Positions 49,801 to 59,196 of a DNA stretch of 64,000 nt are shown one piece after another. Position numbers and translations under genes: made by a program. Within the stretch, counting starts at the first letter, position 1; each line of letters starts with the position of its first letter. This DNA comes from Bacteroidales bacterium (lineage in GTDB: Bacteria > Bacteroidota > Bacteroidia > Bacteroidales > UBA3824): NCBI GenBank assembly GCA_016293845.1, contig JAEDDH010000001.1:248001-312000 (forward strand), written 5' to 3'. The notes beneath the pieces are model-generated. The model worked only from the letters and a program-made list of their open reading frames with translations. It was not told the DNA's origin and did no database searches.

Positions 49801-51846
49801 ATGTTTAATTTAAAAAATCTTTCATTAGGAAAAAAAATATCGGCTATATTCGTTGTTATTGTTTTAATATTGCTTGTTACAGTGTTGCTAATGTATTTCC
49901 GAGGTCGCACTTCTGAATCTAATATCAAAAATGTGGCAGAAGATATGCTTCCTCAAAACCGGCTTTGCCAAGAAATCACCACCAACATCCTCCTTGCTAT
50001 GCGCGAACAGCAAAGCCTGTTTGCATCGTTTAGCAACGAAAATAATAACAAACTCGGTGGCACCGAAAAACTTGCTAAGGCTCACGAAAGCATCACCAAA
50101 TTGCAAAAAAATATTTCCGCAGAAGAACGCTCTATTATCGAGCATCTTGAAAAAAATCTCAAAGACTACGAATCTTTTGCAAGTTTGGCTATGGACAAGA
50201 ACAACGCCAAAAACGCTGTTTACTTTAAAATGAGCGACTACCGACGCAATATTGTTGACGATCTCAACAATATTCGCAAAATCTTAGCCAACACAATTCC
50301 TCAACGAAACACCGACCTTGGCAAACGTATGCTCATGATACAAGAGGCTATAGACCAAACTAACAGTATGAGTGCTTCGTTTAGAGGTCCACTTTCTTCT
50401 ATCGAACAAGTTAACTCATTCAGTAGTTTACTAAACAAAATTGCCGCATTTGCTCCTACATACGGTTGCACCAAATACACCAACGATGCCCAACAGCAAT
50501 TGCAGTTATACAACGAACTTATACCGAATTTCAATTCCGAACTTGGAGAATATTCCAACTACGTTGCCCAAGCCAACGCCGCCGGCAACAGCGTTATCGA
50601 AGATTCGCAGAAACTTGCCGATATGATGCTCGAAAACACCAAAAATTCTTTCGGCACAGTTAACGAAAACCTTCGGGCAATGATTCTTACATTCTTAGTG
50701 TCAATAACACTTATTGTTTTTGTGTGCTTTTTCCTTTCTATTCTTCTTTTAAAACGAATTGGTAGCCGTGTCGAAAACACTTTCAAAGGCGTTCAATACC
50801 TTACAGAAGGAGACCTTACTCACATTGTTGAAGCCGACTCAAAAGATGAATTTGGACAAATGGCAACCAAGGTGAACGCTATGACTACACAAATGCACGG
50901 CATAGTTTCAAAAATCACCGAAAACGCCGAAACAATCAGCATTCATAGTTCCGAAATTGCTCAAGCTTCGCAAATGATGAGCGAAGGCGCAAGCACACAG
51001 GCATCGTCGGCAGAAGAGGTTTCGTCTTCGTTGGAGCAGATGAGCGCAGGTATAGACCAAAACAGCGACAACGCCCGCGAAACCGAACGCATTGCTCAAA
51101 AAGCTCTTGAAAGCATCCGCGAAGGTGGAAAAGCAAGTCAACGTAGTATGGCTGCAATGAAAGATATTGCAAGCAAAATTTCTATCATCGACGAAATAGC
51201 ATTCCAAACAAATATTCTTGCTCTTAACGCTGCTGTTGAAGCCGCTCGCGCTGGCGAACAAGGTAAAGGTTTTGCCGTAGTTGCAGCCGAAGTGCGAAAA
51301 CTTGCCGAACGTAGTGCTGTTGCAGCTTCTGAAATCGACAAGGTGTCAAAAGAGGGCGTATCTATTAGCGAAAACGCCGAACGTTTGCTCACCAACATTA
51401 TCCCCGATATGGAAAAAACCGCTAACCTTGTGCGCGAAATAGCATCGGCAAGTTCCGAACAAAGCACAAGTATCAATCTTATCAACCAAGCGGTGCAGCA
51501 ACTCAATGATATTACCCAAAAATATGCAGCATCTGCCGAAGAATTAGCTTCTACAAGTCAGCAACTTGCAGCCAAGAGCGAAGAGCTCAAAGAGTCTATC
51601 GGATTCTTCAAAACTGATAACGATAAAACTAAAGCTCAACCCACAGCACAACGCAAAGTTGCGAAACCGGTAGTTAAACATACTACCATCAAACCCAAAG
51701 CTCAGCCGCTACCGCAGCCGCAACCCAAACCCGAAGTTAAAGACATGGAAATAGATCAAAATTTCGACACGTTGCCCACTACCAACAAAGGTACATTCAT
51801 CAATCTTAAAGACAACGCTCGTGATTCTGACTTCGAAAGATTTTAA
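49801..51846 (+). CDS. Methyl-accepting chemotaxis protein, paralog
   Basis: A 681-residue receptor built like its neighbour: membrane segments near 12-35 and 296-320, HAMP, coiled coil with the same tip sequence, a Lys/Pro/Gln-rich linker, and the tail GTFINLKDNARDSDFERF. The cytoplasmic half is nearly identical to the first receptor, while the periplasmic domain has diverged more, although both share a LPQN-x-L-CQEITTNILLA-like stretch near residue 45. This is the pattern of a tandem duplication with new ligand specificity. No cheA, cheW or flagellar/gliding genes are in the window. Confidence 0.93.
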   Translation: MFNLKNLSLGKKISAIFVVIVLILLVTVLLMYFRGRTSESNIKNVAEDMLPQNRLCQEITTNILLAMREQQSLFASFSNENNNKLGGTEKLAKAHESITKLQKNISAEERSIIEHLEKNLKDYESFASLAMDKNNAKNAVYFKMSDYRRNIVDDLNNIRKILANTIPQRNTDLGKRMLMIQEAIDQTNSMSASFRGPLSSIEQVNSFSSLLNKIAAFAPTYGCTKYTNDAQQQLQLYNELIPNFNSELGEYSNYVAQANAAGNSVIEDSQKLADMMLENTKNSFGTVNENLRAMILTFLVSITLIVFVCFFLSILLLKRIGSRVENTFKGVQYLTEGDLTHIVEADSKDEFGQMATKVNAMTTQMHGIVSKITENAETISIHSSEIAQASQMMSEGASTQASSAEEVSSSLEQMSAGIDQNSDNARETERIAQKALESIREGGKASQRSMAAMKDIASKISIIDEIAFQTNILALNAAVEAARAGEQGKGFAVVAAEVRKLAERSAVAASEIDKVSKEGVSISENAERLLTNIIPDMEKTANLVREIASASSEQSTSINLINQAVQQLNDITQKYAASAEELASTSQQLAAKSEELKESIGFFKTDNDKTKAQPTAQRKVAKPVVKHTTIKPKAQPLPQPQPKPEVKDMEIDQNFDTLPTTNKGTFINLKDNARDSDFERF

Positions 51847-51861
51847 ACATATTTGATTTCA

Positions 51862-51925
51862 TATTTTTCATTATAAAAGAAACGCTCCGAAATATTTCGG
51901 AGCGTTTCTTTTATAATGAAAAATA
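51862..51925. terminator. 64-bp perfect palindrome, bidirectional terminator
   Basis: Bases 51862-51893 and 51894-51925 are exact reverse complements, with no spacer (centre AAT/ATT). The GC-rich core GAAACGCTCCGAAAT and its A/T-rich flanks make a strong terminator in both directions for the receptor gene and the convergent TPR gene. Confidence 0.9.
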
Positions 51926-51938
51926 AAAAGTCTTATTC

Positions 51939-52634
51939 TTATTTACCAAGTTTAATGTTCATAAGCTCAATGTTGCGGTCAATTGTGCGACCTTCGTTAG
52001 ATGCAGGATAATCTTTTTTAATTTGATTATAAGCATTAAGAGCTTCTTGATAGTTACCTTGTTTTTCCATCAATTTGCCAAGCTTGTTGAGGTAAATAGG
52101 AGCAACAAATTCATTGTCGGCAGCAGCCTTGATAGCCTCGTTGTAATATTTTTGAGCTTTGGCAGCATCACCTTTTTCGCTCCAACAATCACCGGTAAGC
52201 CCCTTGGCAATGGGAGCAAGCGATTTATCGTCGCACGAATAACCACTGATGCATTCGATAGCTTTGTCGTATTCTTTTGTGTTGAAATAGCAAATAGCAG
52301 CATAATATTTTGCATTATTGCCTGCTTTTGTGCTTGAATAATCCGACATAATTTTCAAAAATCCCGGATAGTTACCGTCGCCATTGAGAGCGAGAGCAAA
52401 CGAGTCGCGCTCAAAATAATTTTCTGCTTGGAACATTTGGGCGGCAGCTTTAGCCTCTTTAGGAGTTTTTACATATTTTTGATATGCAAGATATCCCAAA
52501 ATTAAGGCTGCGATTACGGCAATTACCGTAAAAATCTTGTTCCTGTTTTCTTCGATGTATTGCTCGGTTTGTCCGAATCTTGACTCAACTATTTCGAGTT
52601 GGTCTTGCTGTTCGTTGTTTTCTGTATTAGCCAT
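51939..52634 (-). CDS. Membrane-anchored TPR protein (YfgM-like)
   Basis: A 231-residue protein with an acidic cytoplasmic N-terminus, one membrane helix at about 35-52 (FTVIAVIAALILGYLAYQKY) and then tetratricopeptide repeats facing the periplasm: AKYYAAICYFNTKEYDKAIE near residue 110 and YLNKLGKLMEKQGNYQEALN near 185. This is the plan of YfgM-type proteins that work with chaperones at the Sec translocon. It lies downstream of rplS on the same strand but a terminator separates them. Confidence 0.8.
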   Translation of the reverse strand: MANTENNEQQDQLEIVESRFGQTEQYIEENRNKIFTVIAVIAALILGYLAYQKYVKTPKEAKAAAQMFQAENYFERDSFALALNGDGNYPGFLKIMSDYSSTKAGNNAKYYAAICYFNTKEYDKAIECISGYSCDDKSLAPIAKGLTGDCWSEKGDAAKAQKYYNEAIKAAADNEFVAPIYLNKLGKLMEKQGNYQEALNAYNQIKKDYPASNEGRTIDRNIELMNIKLGK

Positions 52635-52712
52635 TTTTTTGTTTTGTTTATTACAGTTTTTTAATAATGCCGCAAAAATAGAGTTTTAGTTAAAATTAAA
52701 AAAATTTTGAGT

Positions 52713-52746
52713 AAAAAAAAATCCTCTGCGCAGAGGATTTTTTTTG
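52713..52746. terminator. Terminator of rplS
   Basis: AATCCTCTG/CAGAGGATT with a two-base centre (CG at 52729-52732 region) and long A and T runs on both sides, 24 bases after the rplS stop on the minus strand. Confidence 0.9.
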
Positions 52747-52769
52747 TATCGTTTTTAGCGGCGAATGTA

Positions 52770-53117
52770 TCAGATGCGTTTTTCTTTGATACGTGCTTTT
52801 TTGCCGGTGAGTTCTCTTAAGTAGTAGATTCTTGCGCGACGGACGATGCCTCGCTTGTTGAGCTCTACCTTTGTAATAAAGGGAGATTCAACGGGGAAAA
52901 TTCTTTCTACTCCTACATTTCCCGACATTTTTCTTACGGTGAATGTTGCGCTTATTCCGCTGCCCTTTTTCTGTATCACTACACCTTTGAACTGCTGGAT
53001 GCGCTCTTTGTTGCCTTCTACATTTTTGTAATGTACGGTGATTGTGTCGCCGCTGTTGAATTCAGGCCATTCTCTGTTGTTGTGGTACTGTTCTTCAACT
53101 ACTTTTAATAATTCCAT
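52770..53117 (-). CDS. rplS: 50S ribosomal protein L19
   Basis: A 115-residue ribosomal protein of normal length. FNSGDTITVHYKNVEGNKER, IQQFKGVVIQKKGSGISATF and RKMSGNVGVERIFPVESPFI, then KVELNKRGIVRRARIYYLR, are the conserved L19 segments that contact 16S and 23S rRNA at the subunit interface. It stands as a single gene, not in the usual rimM-trmD operon. A strong terminator follows. Confidence 0.97.
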   Translation of the reverse strand: MELLKVVEEQYHNNREWPEFNSGDTITVHYKNVEGNKERIQQFKGVVIQKKGSGISATFTVRKMSGNVGVERIFPVESPFITKVELNKRGIVRRARIYYLRELTGKKARIKEKRI

Positions 53118-53295
53118 GGTTTTATTTTTATTAACGTTATAATCTAATTATCGTGTTTTTTCAGCGTGCAAAGTTAGTGATATTTTTTGTTTTCCAAACA
53201 ATTGTATGCTTTTTTTATTTCTTTTTTGGTAACTTTTATTTTTACTTCGTATGTAAATGCTTATACAACAATGCATTAGACGATATTAATTCAAG

Positions 53296-55659
53296 TTATT
53301 TTTTTTTGAGATAGCGTTCCAACCACGTTTGAGTTTCCCATGCTGCGTGCAAAATCGATTCTGAGGCGGTGTAATTATGCAATTCGTTGGGCAATATCAC
53401 AAGTTTTGCCGTGCCATTGCAGTGCATTACGGCAGCATATAGTTTTTCGCTCTGCATCGCAGGAGTAGATGGATTGTTGTCGTCGGCACCGTGGATTAAT
53501 AGGAGTGGAGCTTTTATGCTATCGGCATACATTATGGGCGACATTTGGAAGTATATGTCGCGAGCTTGCCAAAGGGTTCTACGCTCGTTTTGAAATCCCA
53601 ATGGTGTGTTGGTGCGATTGTAGCATCCGCTACGAGCAATGCCGGCTGCAAATAAGTTGGTGTGTGCAAGCAAGTTAACAGTAAGAAATGCTCCGTATGA
53701 ATGTCCGCCGACAGCAATATTATCTCGTTGTGCTATTTTTCGGGTTACCAATGCGTTAACAGCAGCTTCGGCATCTAAGATTATTTGATTGATAAAATCA
53801 TCGTTGGGCTCTGCTCCATCTTTTCCCACCACGGGGAACGATGCGTCTAACACAGCATATCCATCAGCAGCAAGCCAAATGGGAGTGGAACTGTTGCCTG
53901 CAGCGGCAAATTTAAATGCCGAAGTGCTTATCTGCGATGCCGAACTTCTCGACGAATATTCTTTGGGATATGCCCAAACTAATGCAGGCAAGGTTTCGTT
54001 GCCATGGTAGGAGTGGGGCAAGTAGAGTGTACCCGACAATTGTACTCCGTCAGATCGTGTATATTTTATAAGTTGCGATTGGATGCGAGCCGTTTTGTAA
54101 GGACTTTCAAAATCGCTGACTTTCTTTGGCTTAGCACCGCCATTTAAATATTCGGTGTAATAATTTGGATACTCTTCCAACGATTCGCTTTTTACAGCTA
54201 TCACTCCCGACGAGGGACAAAATGCCTCGCATCGACTATAACGCGGAGGTTTTGATTTCCAAATAGTTCTGCACTTTTTTGTTTGAAGATCGAGCCTTAC
54301 TAGCGTAGGTTGCACACCGTTTTTGGTATACTCTTCGGATGTGCAATAGATGTATCGGTTTTGATATAAAAGCGCTGCTTTTCGCCCATAGCGGTTTGGG
54401 GCTTGAAGTATTCTGTGTGGTGAAGTTTTTGAGTTAAATATTAATAAGGTGTCGGCGTTGCCGGTTTCGGTGCTTACGCGAAGAAAATCGGTATACTTGC
54501 TTACACTATTAGTTTCGGCTATTATTATAGAGGTGTCGTTGAGTGCATAAATACCTGCAAGACGGTTTCGCAAACGTATTATATCAGTTTTTTTGCTGCC
54601 AATGGTGTAAAGTGTAATTTGATCGTGATAAGGAGAGGGTGTTTTGATGTTTCCTTTGTCTAATGCAGTAGCCCACAGCAAGGTATGCGGTTTTTGTGCG
54701 CACCAATTGATGTTTCGTGCTCCGCTGTTAACTTTTGAATAGGCATGTTCGTAAAGAGGATTTTCCACTATAACTTCCTCTGTTCCACCGCCTATAACTT
54801 TTATGGTGTTGGCAAATTGTGTGTAAGGCACATTATACGAATATGGCTTTTGCAAATAGGTAGCAAGCACATATTCTCCATCAGGAGAAACCGAAAAAGA
54901 TGTAATAACACCCTTAGAACCAATTGCTTGACTTTTTGATGTTTTTAAATCTAATTTTACTATTTCGGTTTCGGCATAAAAATCAAATCTATCTTCGTCG
55001 TCAGTATTATGCAAAAGATCTTGAAAATCAGAATATCCCTCGCTTTCGCCGCTTTCTCTTACCAATGGCGACAATGGCGAAATTATGCGCAAAGGTTGGT
55101 TTTTCTTGTTGGCTGCTCGCAGATAAAATACCGATTTTCCATCGCCGCTCCAATCTACGGGCACTCCAGGAAAAATATCATTAACATCAGAGGCTAACTT
55201 TTGAGCGGTTCCTCTATCAAGGTCGGCAAGCCAAAGGTCGGTACTATTGTCGGTTTTGTTGGTAAAAAGCAATTTGGTATTATCAGGCGATAACAAATAA
55301 CTGCGCACCATAGCGTTATTTGGAATACCTTTAAGCGTTTTGCAAATACCTGTTTTTGTGTCGGTTACAGTAATATCATAACAATAAACGCCGTTAGATA
55401 TTGTATTTGACGTTGGTTTGAACCTCAGGCCAGCAAGCCTTAGCTCATATTCGTAAAGAAATTCGAGGCTCTTGCTGTTGCGCCATTTAAATGTTATCAT
55501 CCTATCAATCTTAGGCGTAAACATGACCACGGGCAAGGGTTCAGCCTCTACAATAGCAGCTATACTATCGGCGGGAGTCTGATATTGTCCCATGCTTGAT
55601 GTCGCTGTAGATACGGCAGCTACTACCGACAGAAATTTTAAAACTAATTTCATTTTCAA
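53296..55659 (-). CDS. S9-family serine peptidase, secreted
   Basis: A 787-residue peptidase with signal peptide (cut near SMGQ, residue 25). Residues about 60-520 would form the beta-propeller of prolyl-oligopeptidase relatives; DNTKLLFTNKTDNSTDLWLA is a typical blade. The C-terminal alpha/beta hydrolase has the nucleophile in GGHSYGAF (Ser 654), Asp 726 in HGADDNNPS and His 761 in NELHNYT. It resembles the DPP-IV/acylaminoacyl peptidase group used by Bacteroidetes to cut short peptides in the periplasm. Exact specificity unknown. It stands alone. Confidence 0.9.
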   Translation of the reverse strand: MKMKLVLKFLSVVAAVSTATSSMGQYQTPADSIAAIVEAEPLPVVMFTPKIDRMITFKWRNSKSLEFLYEYELRLAGLRFKPTSNTISNGVYCYDITVTDTKTGICKTLKGIPNNAMVRSYLLSPDNTKLLFTNKTDNSTDLWLADLDRGTAQKLASDVNDIFPGVPVDWSGDGKSVFYLRAANKKNQPLRIISPLSPLVRESGESEGYSDFQDLLHNTDDEDRFDFYAETEIVKLDLKTSKSQAIGSKGVITSFSVSPDGEYVLATYLQKPYSYNVPYTQFANTIKVIGGGTEEVIVENPLYEHAYSKVNSGARNINWCAQKPHTLLWATALDKGNIKTPSPYHDQITLYTIGSKKTDIIRLRNRLAGIYALNDTSIIIAETNSVSKYTDFLRVSTETGNADTLLIFNSKTSPHRILQAPNRYGRKAALLYQNRYIYCTSEEYTKNGVQPTLVRLDLQTKKCRTIWKSKPPRYSRCEAFCPSSGVIAVKSESLEEYPNYYTEYLNGGAKPKKVSDFESPYKTARIQSQLIKYTRSDGVQLSGTLYLPHSYHGNETLPALVWAYPKEYSSRSSASQISTSAFKFAAAGNSSTPIWLAADGYAVLDASFPVVGKDGAEPNDDFINQIILDAEAAVNALVTRKIAQRDNIAVGGHSYGAFLTVNLLAHTNLFAAGIARSGCYNRTNTPLGFQNERRTLWQARDIYFQMSPIMYADSIKAPLLLIHGADDNNPSTPAMQSEKLYAAVMHCNGTAKLVILPNELHNYTASESILHAAWETQTWLERYLKKK

Positions 55660-55843
55660 GTTTGTTTTTTTCTAGGGTTGTGTTCAAATTTAGTGCCGAC
55701 AATTCAAATCGGCTGTTTTTTTAACACGCGGTTATTCAGCGTATTAAATGTTTTGTACTTTATAATTAGTTTAATTCTTGCACAAAAATAATGATTTTTG
55801 CACTATTTTGTAGAAATTTGCAGCCGAATTATTACAAAAAAAA

Positions 55844-57058
55844 ATGCCACACACCTTATTAAAAAATAGCGTCATTATATTAATACTTATTACCGTTATA
55901 TGCGGAGGATGCATTGTTGACACTCACAGCGGTTTCAATAATGTTCCACCGAAGGCTTTCAGCCCAATCCGAAAACCTATTGTGGCAGCTTATCTTCATA
56001 TCGGCACACGCAAAATCAACCCGTATCAACTTGATCTTAGGGGAGTTGACATTGTTAATATGGCTTTTACTGTTATCACCAACAATCGTGTGGGACTTCT
56101 ATATCCCGAGCATTCCGACAACTTTATGCTTGTAAAAACAATAAAACAAGGCAATCCAAATCTCAAGGTCAACATCTCGGTGGGTGGTTATGGCACATCG
56201 CAACAGTTTCAAAATATGGCTTCTAACCCTAACAACAGAGCTATTTTTGTTAACGATGCTGTCCGTTTTTTAAAATACTTTGGATTCGACGGCATTGATG
56301 TGGATTGGGAATTTCCGGGCATGCGAGCTGCCACTCGCAATGCCGACCGCAAAAATTTTACCGCACTCCTCACCGAACTTCGCTATGCTCTCGACAGTGC
56401 GTCGCGCTCCGATGGCAAAAAATATATGCTCACCATAGCCGCAGGTGCGTTTGATCAATACCTCCATTACACCGAACCGTCTGTGATTGCTCCTCTTGTA
56501 GATTATTTTTTTGTAATGACTTACGATTTTATGGGGCAATGGAACAATGTTACCGGTCACCATACCAACTTGTATGCTTCATCTTTCAAAAAGAACATTT
56601 ATTCTGTAGACCGTATTGTAAAAACCTATATTAAAAACGGCATTCCAGCCAACAAAATAGTAATAGGTGCAGCTGCTTACGGTAGAAAATGGACAGAAGT
56701 AGAATCGTCGAAAAATGGTTTGTTTCAAACAGCAAAGGGCGAAGGAAGCATCCCTTACGGCAAAATTACCGAACTTGTAAAACGTCGCGATTATCTCAAA
56801 TGCTACGACAAAAATGCCTGTGCTCCTTATTTATTTAGCAACAAACACAAGACTTTTATCACATACGATAATGCACAATCGGTTAGACGAAAGGTAGATT
56901 ACGTTAAAATACACTCGCTCGGTGGCATTATGTATTGGGAATATTTTTCCGACAGCAACTTAGAAATCCTCCACAATATCACTGATGAAATGCGCATCGT
57001 AAAAGGTCTTACGATTATGCCAGACATTTTGCAAATTGGACAACAAAAAAAACGTTAA
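55844..57058 (+). CDS. GH18 glycosidase, lipoprotein
   Basis: A 404-residue lipoprotein: lipobox ICGGC with Cys 23. A GH18 TIM barrel follows: VNISVGGYGTSQQF (SxGG motif), GFDGIDVDWEFPG with the catalytic Glu 156 of DxxDxDxE, FVMTYDFMGQWN (the Met-Tyr-Asp motif) and GGIMYWEYFSD near the end. Family members act on chitin, chito-oligosaccharides or N-glycan cores (endo-beta-N-acetylglucosaminidases) using substrate-assisted catalysis. The size and single domain leave chitinase and ENGase open. It stands alone before the two-component gene. Confidence 0.9.
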   Translation: MPHTLLKNSVIILILITVICGGCIVDTHSGFNNVPPKAFSPIRKPIVAAYLHIGTRKINPYQLDLRGVDIVNMAFTVITNNRVGLLYPEHSDNFMLVKTIKQGNPNLKVNISVGGYGTSQQFQNMASNPNNRAIFVNDAVRFLKYFGFDGIDVDWEFPGMRAATRNADRKNFTALLTELRYALDSASRSDGKKYMLTIAAGAFDQYLHYTEPSVIAPLVDYFFVMTYDFMGQWNNVTGHHTNLYASSFKKNIYSVDRIVKTYIKNGIPANKIVIGAAAYGRKWTEVESSKNGLFQTAKGEGSIPYGKITELVKRRDYLKCYDKNACAPYLFSNKHKTFITYDNAQSVRRKVDYVKIHSLGGIMYWEYFSDSNLEILHNITDEMRIVKGLTIMPDILQIGQQKKR

Positions 57059-57063
57059 AATAG

Positions 57064-57093
57064 TTGTAGAGTGAACAGTTTTTTCTAAATTTG
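57064..57093 (+). promoter_or_regulatory. Promoter of the receiver-histidine kinase gene
   Basis: TTG at 57064-57066, 19-base spacer, TAAATTTG at 57086-57093; ATG at 57114. Confidence 0.65.
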
Positions 57094-57113
57094 TAAAGCA
57101 ATTAAGAATAAAA

Positions 57114-58331
57114 ATGGACTTGGAAACACATAACACAATAGAACCCAAAGTATTAATAGCCGACGATGAGTATTCTAATAGGTTCTTAATCGAAACCATA
57201 TTAGGCAACGCGGGCATTAGTACTGTATGTGTATCCAATGGAGTGGAAGCTCTTGAACAAATTGAAAAACAAGAATTTGCACTTGTTATACTCGACATTC
57301 AGATGCCAGAAATGGATGGGTTTCAGTTGCTCAAAAAAATTCACTCGGCTCCAAAATCGCAACATCTGCCTGTAATTTTTGTGTCGGCAGTTTACTCAAT
57401 CACTGAATATCAAGAAATTGCTATCGCAAGCGGAGCTGTCGATTTTCTCTCAAAACCCATCAATTCTAACATTCTTATAGGCAAAGTTCGAGTTTTTATC
57501 GACTTGTTTGTTCAAAAAAAGCAAGTTGAACTATATCGCAACAATCTTGAACAACTTGTAAAAGATCAATATTCTGAACTACTTACAGCCAAAGAGCGAG
57601 CCGAAGATGCTGACAAACTAAAAACCGCTTTTCTTAATAATCTTTCGCACGAAATTCGCACTCCGCTCAACGCAATTGTCTGCTGCTCTGATATTATCTC
57701 GATGCCCGACACCGACCGTGCCACATACGTAGAACTATCCGAACAAATACGCAAAAGTACAAGATATTTGCTCAATCTCGTAGATAATATTATCAATATC
57801 AGCAAATTAGAAAGTGGCAACACCACAATCGAAACAAAACCCACCGACCTTGTATTTTTGTTGAAGTTTATTTTCGACTACAACAATGCTATTCTGGCTC
57901 GCGACGAAAATAAAAGACAAAACATAAAGCTACTTTTTGATAACCAAATACACGAACATTCGTTAAAGGTTTCGAGCGATGAAAATTTTCTAAGGCAAAT
58001 AGTGTCGCTGTTAATCGAAAACGCTGTAAAGTTCACCGAACACGGAACTGTGTCGCTCTCGGTAAATATCGAAAAATATGAAGATAAACAAGAACTTTTG
58101 CGAATTGAGGTAAAAGACACTGGCATAGGTATTTCGCAAGAAGACCAAAAGATAATTTTCGAAAAATTTCGCAAAGCTGCCCACTTGAGAAAAAAAATAT
58201 ACGATGGCGCAGGCATTGGTCTTGCCATTATAAAAAAACAAATAGGAATGTTGAACGGTACTATTCAGTTGGAATCAAAATTAGGCATTGGCTCTAAATT
58301 TACCGTAAAAATTCCAATAACACGATGTTAA
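57114..58331 (+). CDS. Receiver-histidine kinase hybrid (REC first)
   Basis: A 405-residue cytosolic protein. Receiver domain 10-130 with the acidic pair Asp 17-18, phospho-acceptor Asp 61 in VILDIQMPEMDG and Lys in FLSKPI. A coiled-coil linker (about 135-165) leads to the HisKA domain with His 179 in NNLSHEIRTPLN, then an HATPase with EIRVKDTGIGI-like G1 (EVKDTGIGISQ) and GAGIGLAIIKKQ. No membrane segment or sensor domain, so it is controlled through its own receiver, probably as a relay node. The Hpt protein encoded at 60910-61266 is a possible partner. kdsA starts 26 bases later. Confidence 0.92.
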   Translation: MDLETHNTIEPKVLIADDEYSNRFLIETILGNAGISTVCVSNGVEALEQIEKQEFALVILDIQMPEMDGFQLLKKIHSAPKSQHLPVIFVSAVYSITEYQEIAIASGAVDFLSKPINSNILIGKVRVFIDLFVQKKQVELYRNNLEQLVKDQYSELLTAKERAEDADKLKTAFLNNLSHEIRTPLNAIVCCSDIISMPDTDRATYVELSEQIRKSTRYLLNLVDNIINISKLESGNTTIETKPTDLVFLLKFIFDYNNAILARDENKRQNIKLLFDNQIHEHSLKVSSDENFLRQIVSLLIENAVKFTEHGTVSLSVNIEKYEDKQELLRIEVKDTGIGISQEDQKIIFEKFRKAAHLRKKIYDGAGIGLAIIKKQIGMLNGTIQLESKLGIGSKFTVKIPITRC

Positions 58332-58357
58332 AAACTTTAAAACAATAACATAGCGCT

Positions 58358-59188
58358 ATGAAAAAAATAATAAAAGTAGGAAATGTGGAGTGTGGCTCCG
58401 ATAAGTTGTTCCTTATCTGCGGACCATGCGTTATCGAAGACGACGACACAATGCTCCGCACAGCCGAACACGTAAAGAAAACCGCTGAAAAACTATCACT
58501 GCCGGTTATTTTTAAGTCTTCGTTTATGAAAGACAACCGTAGCAGCGTTGACTACTATTTAGGACCCGGATTAGAAAAAGGTCTCGAAATTTTGCAACGT
58601 ATTAAAAATGAGTTCGGTATGCCCGTCCTATCCGACATTCATTACCCTGAGCATATTAAACCTGCCGCCGAGGTGTTAGATGTTATCCAAATTCCTGCAT
58701 ATCTCTGTATGCAAACAGGTTTGGTAACCGAGGCTGCCAAAACAGGTGCTGTTATCAACCTCAAGCACGGTCAGTTTCTTGCTCCTGAAAATATGATTAA
58801 GCCTGTTAAAAAAATAGAGTCGTGCGGAAACTACAAGGTTATTCTCACCGAGCGTGGCTACACTTTTGGATACAACGACCTCGTGGTTGACCCCCGCAGT
58901 TTCTACCATCTCAACGAAACCGGCTATCCTGTGGTGTTCGACGTTACCCACTCTATCAGAAAATATGGAATTCCCTCAGCCGATCCCAATGGTGGCGCAC
59001 GTCAATATCTCGACGTTCTTGCCCGTAGTGGTGTGGCAGCTGGTGTCGACGGTATTTTTATCGAGGCTCATCCAAAACCCGAAATTGCTAAATGCGACGC
59101 AGCAAGCCAGTTGCAGTTAGACAAACTCGAGGATTTTCTCAAACCTCTTATCGAATTGCACAATATTGAAGTAAAATACAGAAAATAA
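58358..59188 (+). CDS. kdsA: Kdo-8-phosphate synthase
   Basis: A 276-residue TIM-barrel synthase joining phosphoenolpyruvate and D-arabinose 5-phosphate to Kdo-8-phosphate for lipid A core. LFLICGPCVIEDDD holds the metal-site Cys of the class II type, then FKSSFMKDNRSSVDYYLGPG (PEP/A5P site), LSDIHYPEH, PAYLCMQTGLVTEAA, HGQFLAPENM and DGIFIEAHPKPE. Length is normal. It opens a tight cluster with a transaldolase-CBS fusion (8 bases later) and kdsC. Confidence 0.95.
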   Translation: MKKIIKVGNVECGSDKLFLICGPCVIEDDDTMLRTAEHVKKTAEKLSLPVIFKSSFMKDNRSSVDYYLGPGLEKGLEILQRIKNEFGMPVLSDIHYPEHIKPAAEVLDVIQIPAYLCMQTGLVTEAAKTGAVINLKHGQFLAPENMIKPVKKIESCGNYKVILTERGYTFGYNDLVVDPRSFYHLNETGYPVVFDVTHSIRKYGIPSADPNGGARQYLDVLARSGVAAGVDGIFIEAHPKPEIAKCDAASQLQLDKLEDFLKPLIELHNIEVKYRK

Positions 59189-59196
59189 ATAAAAAA

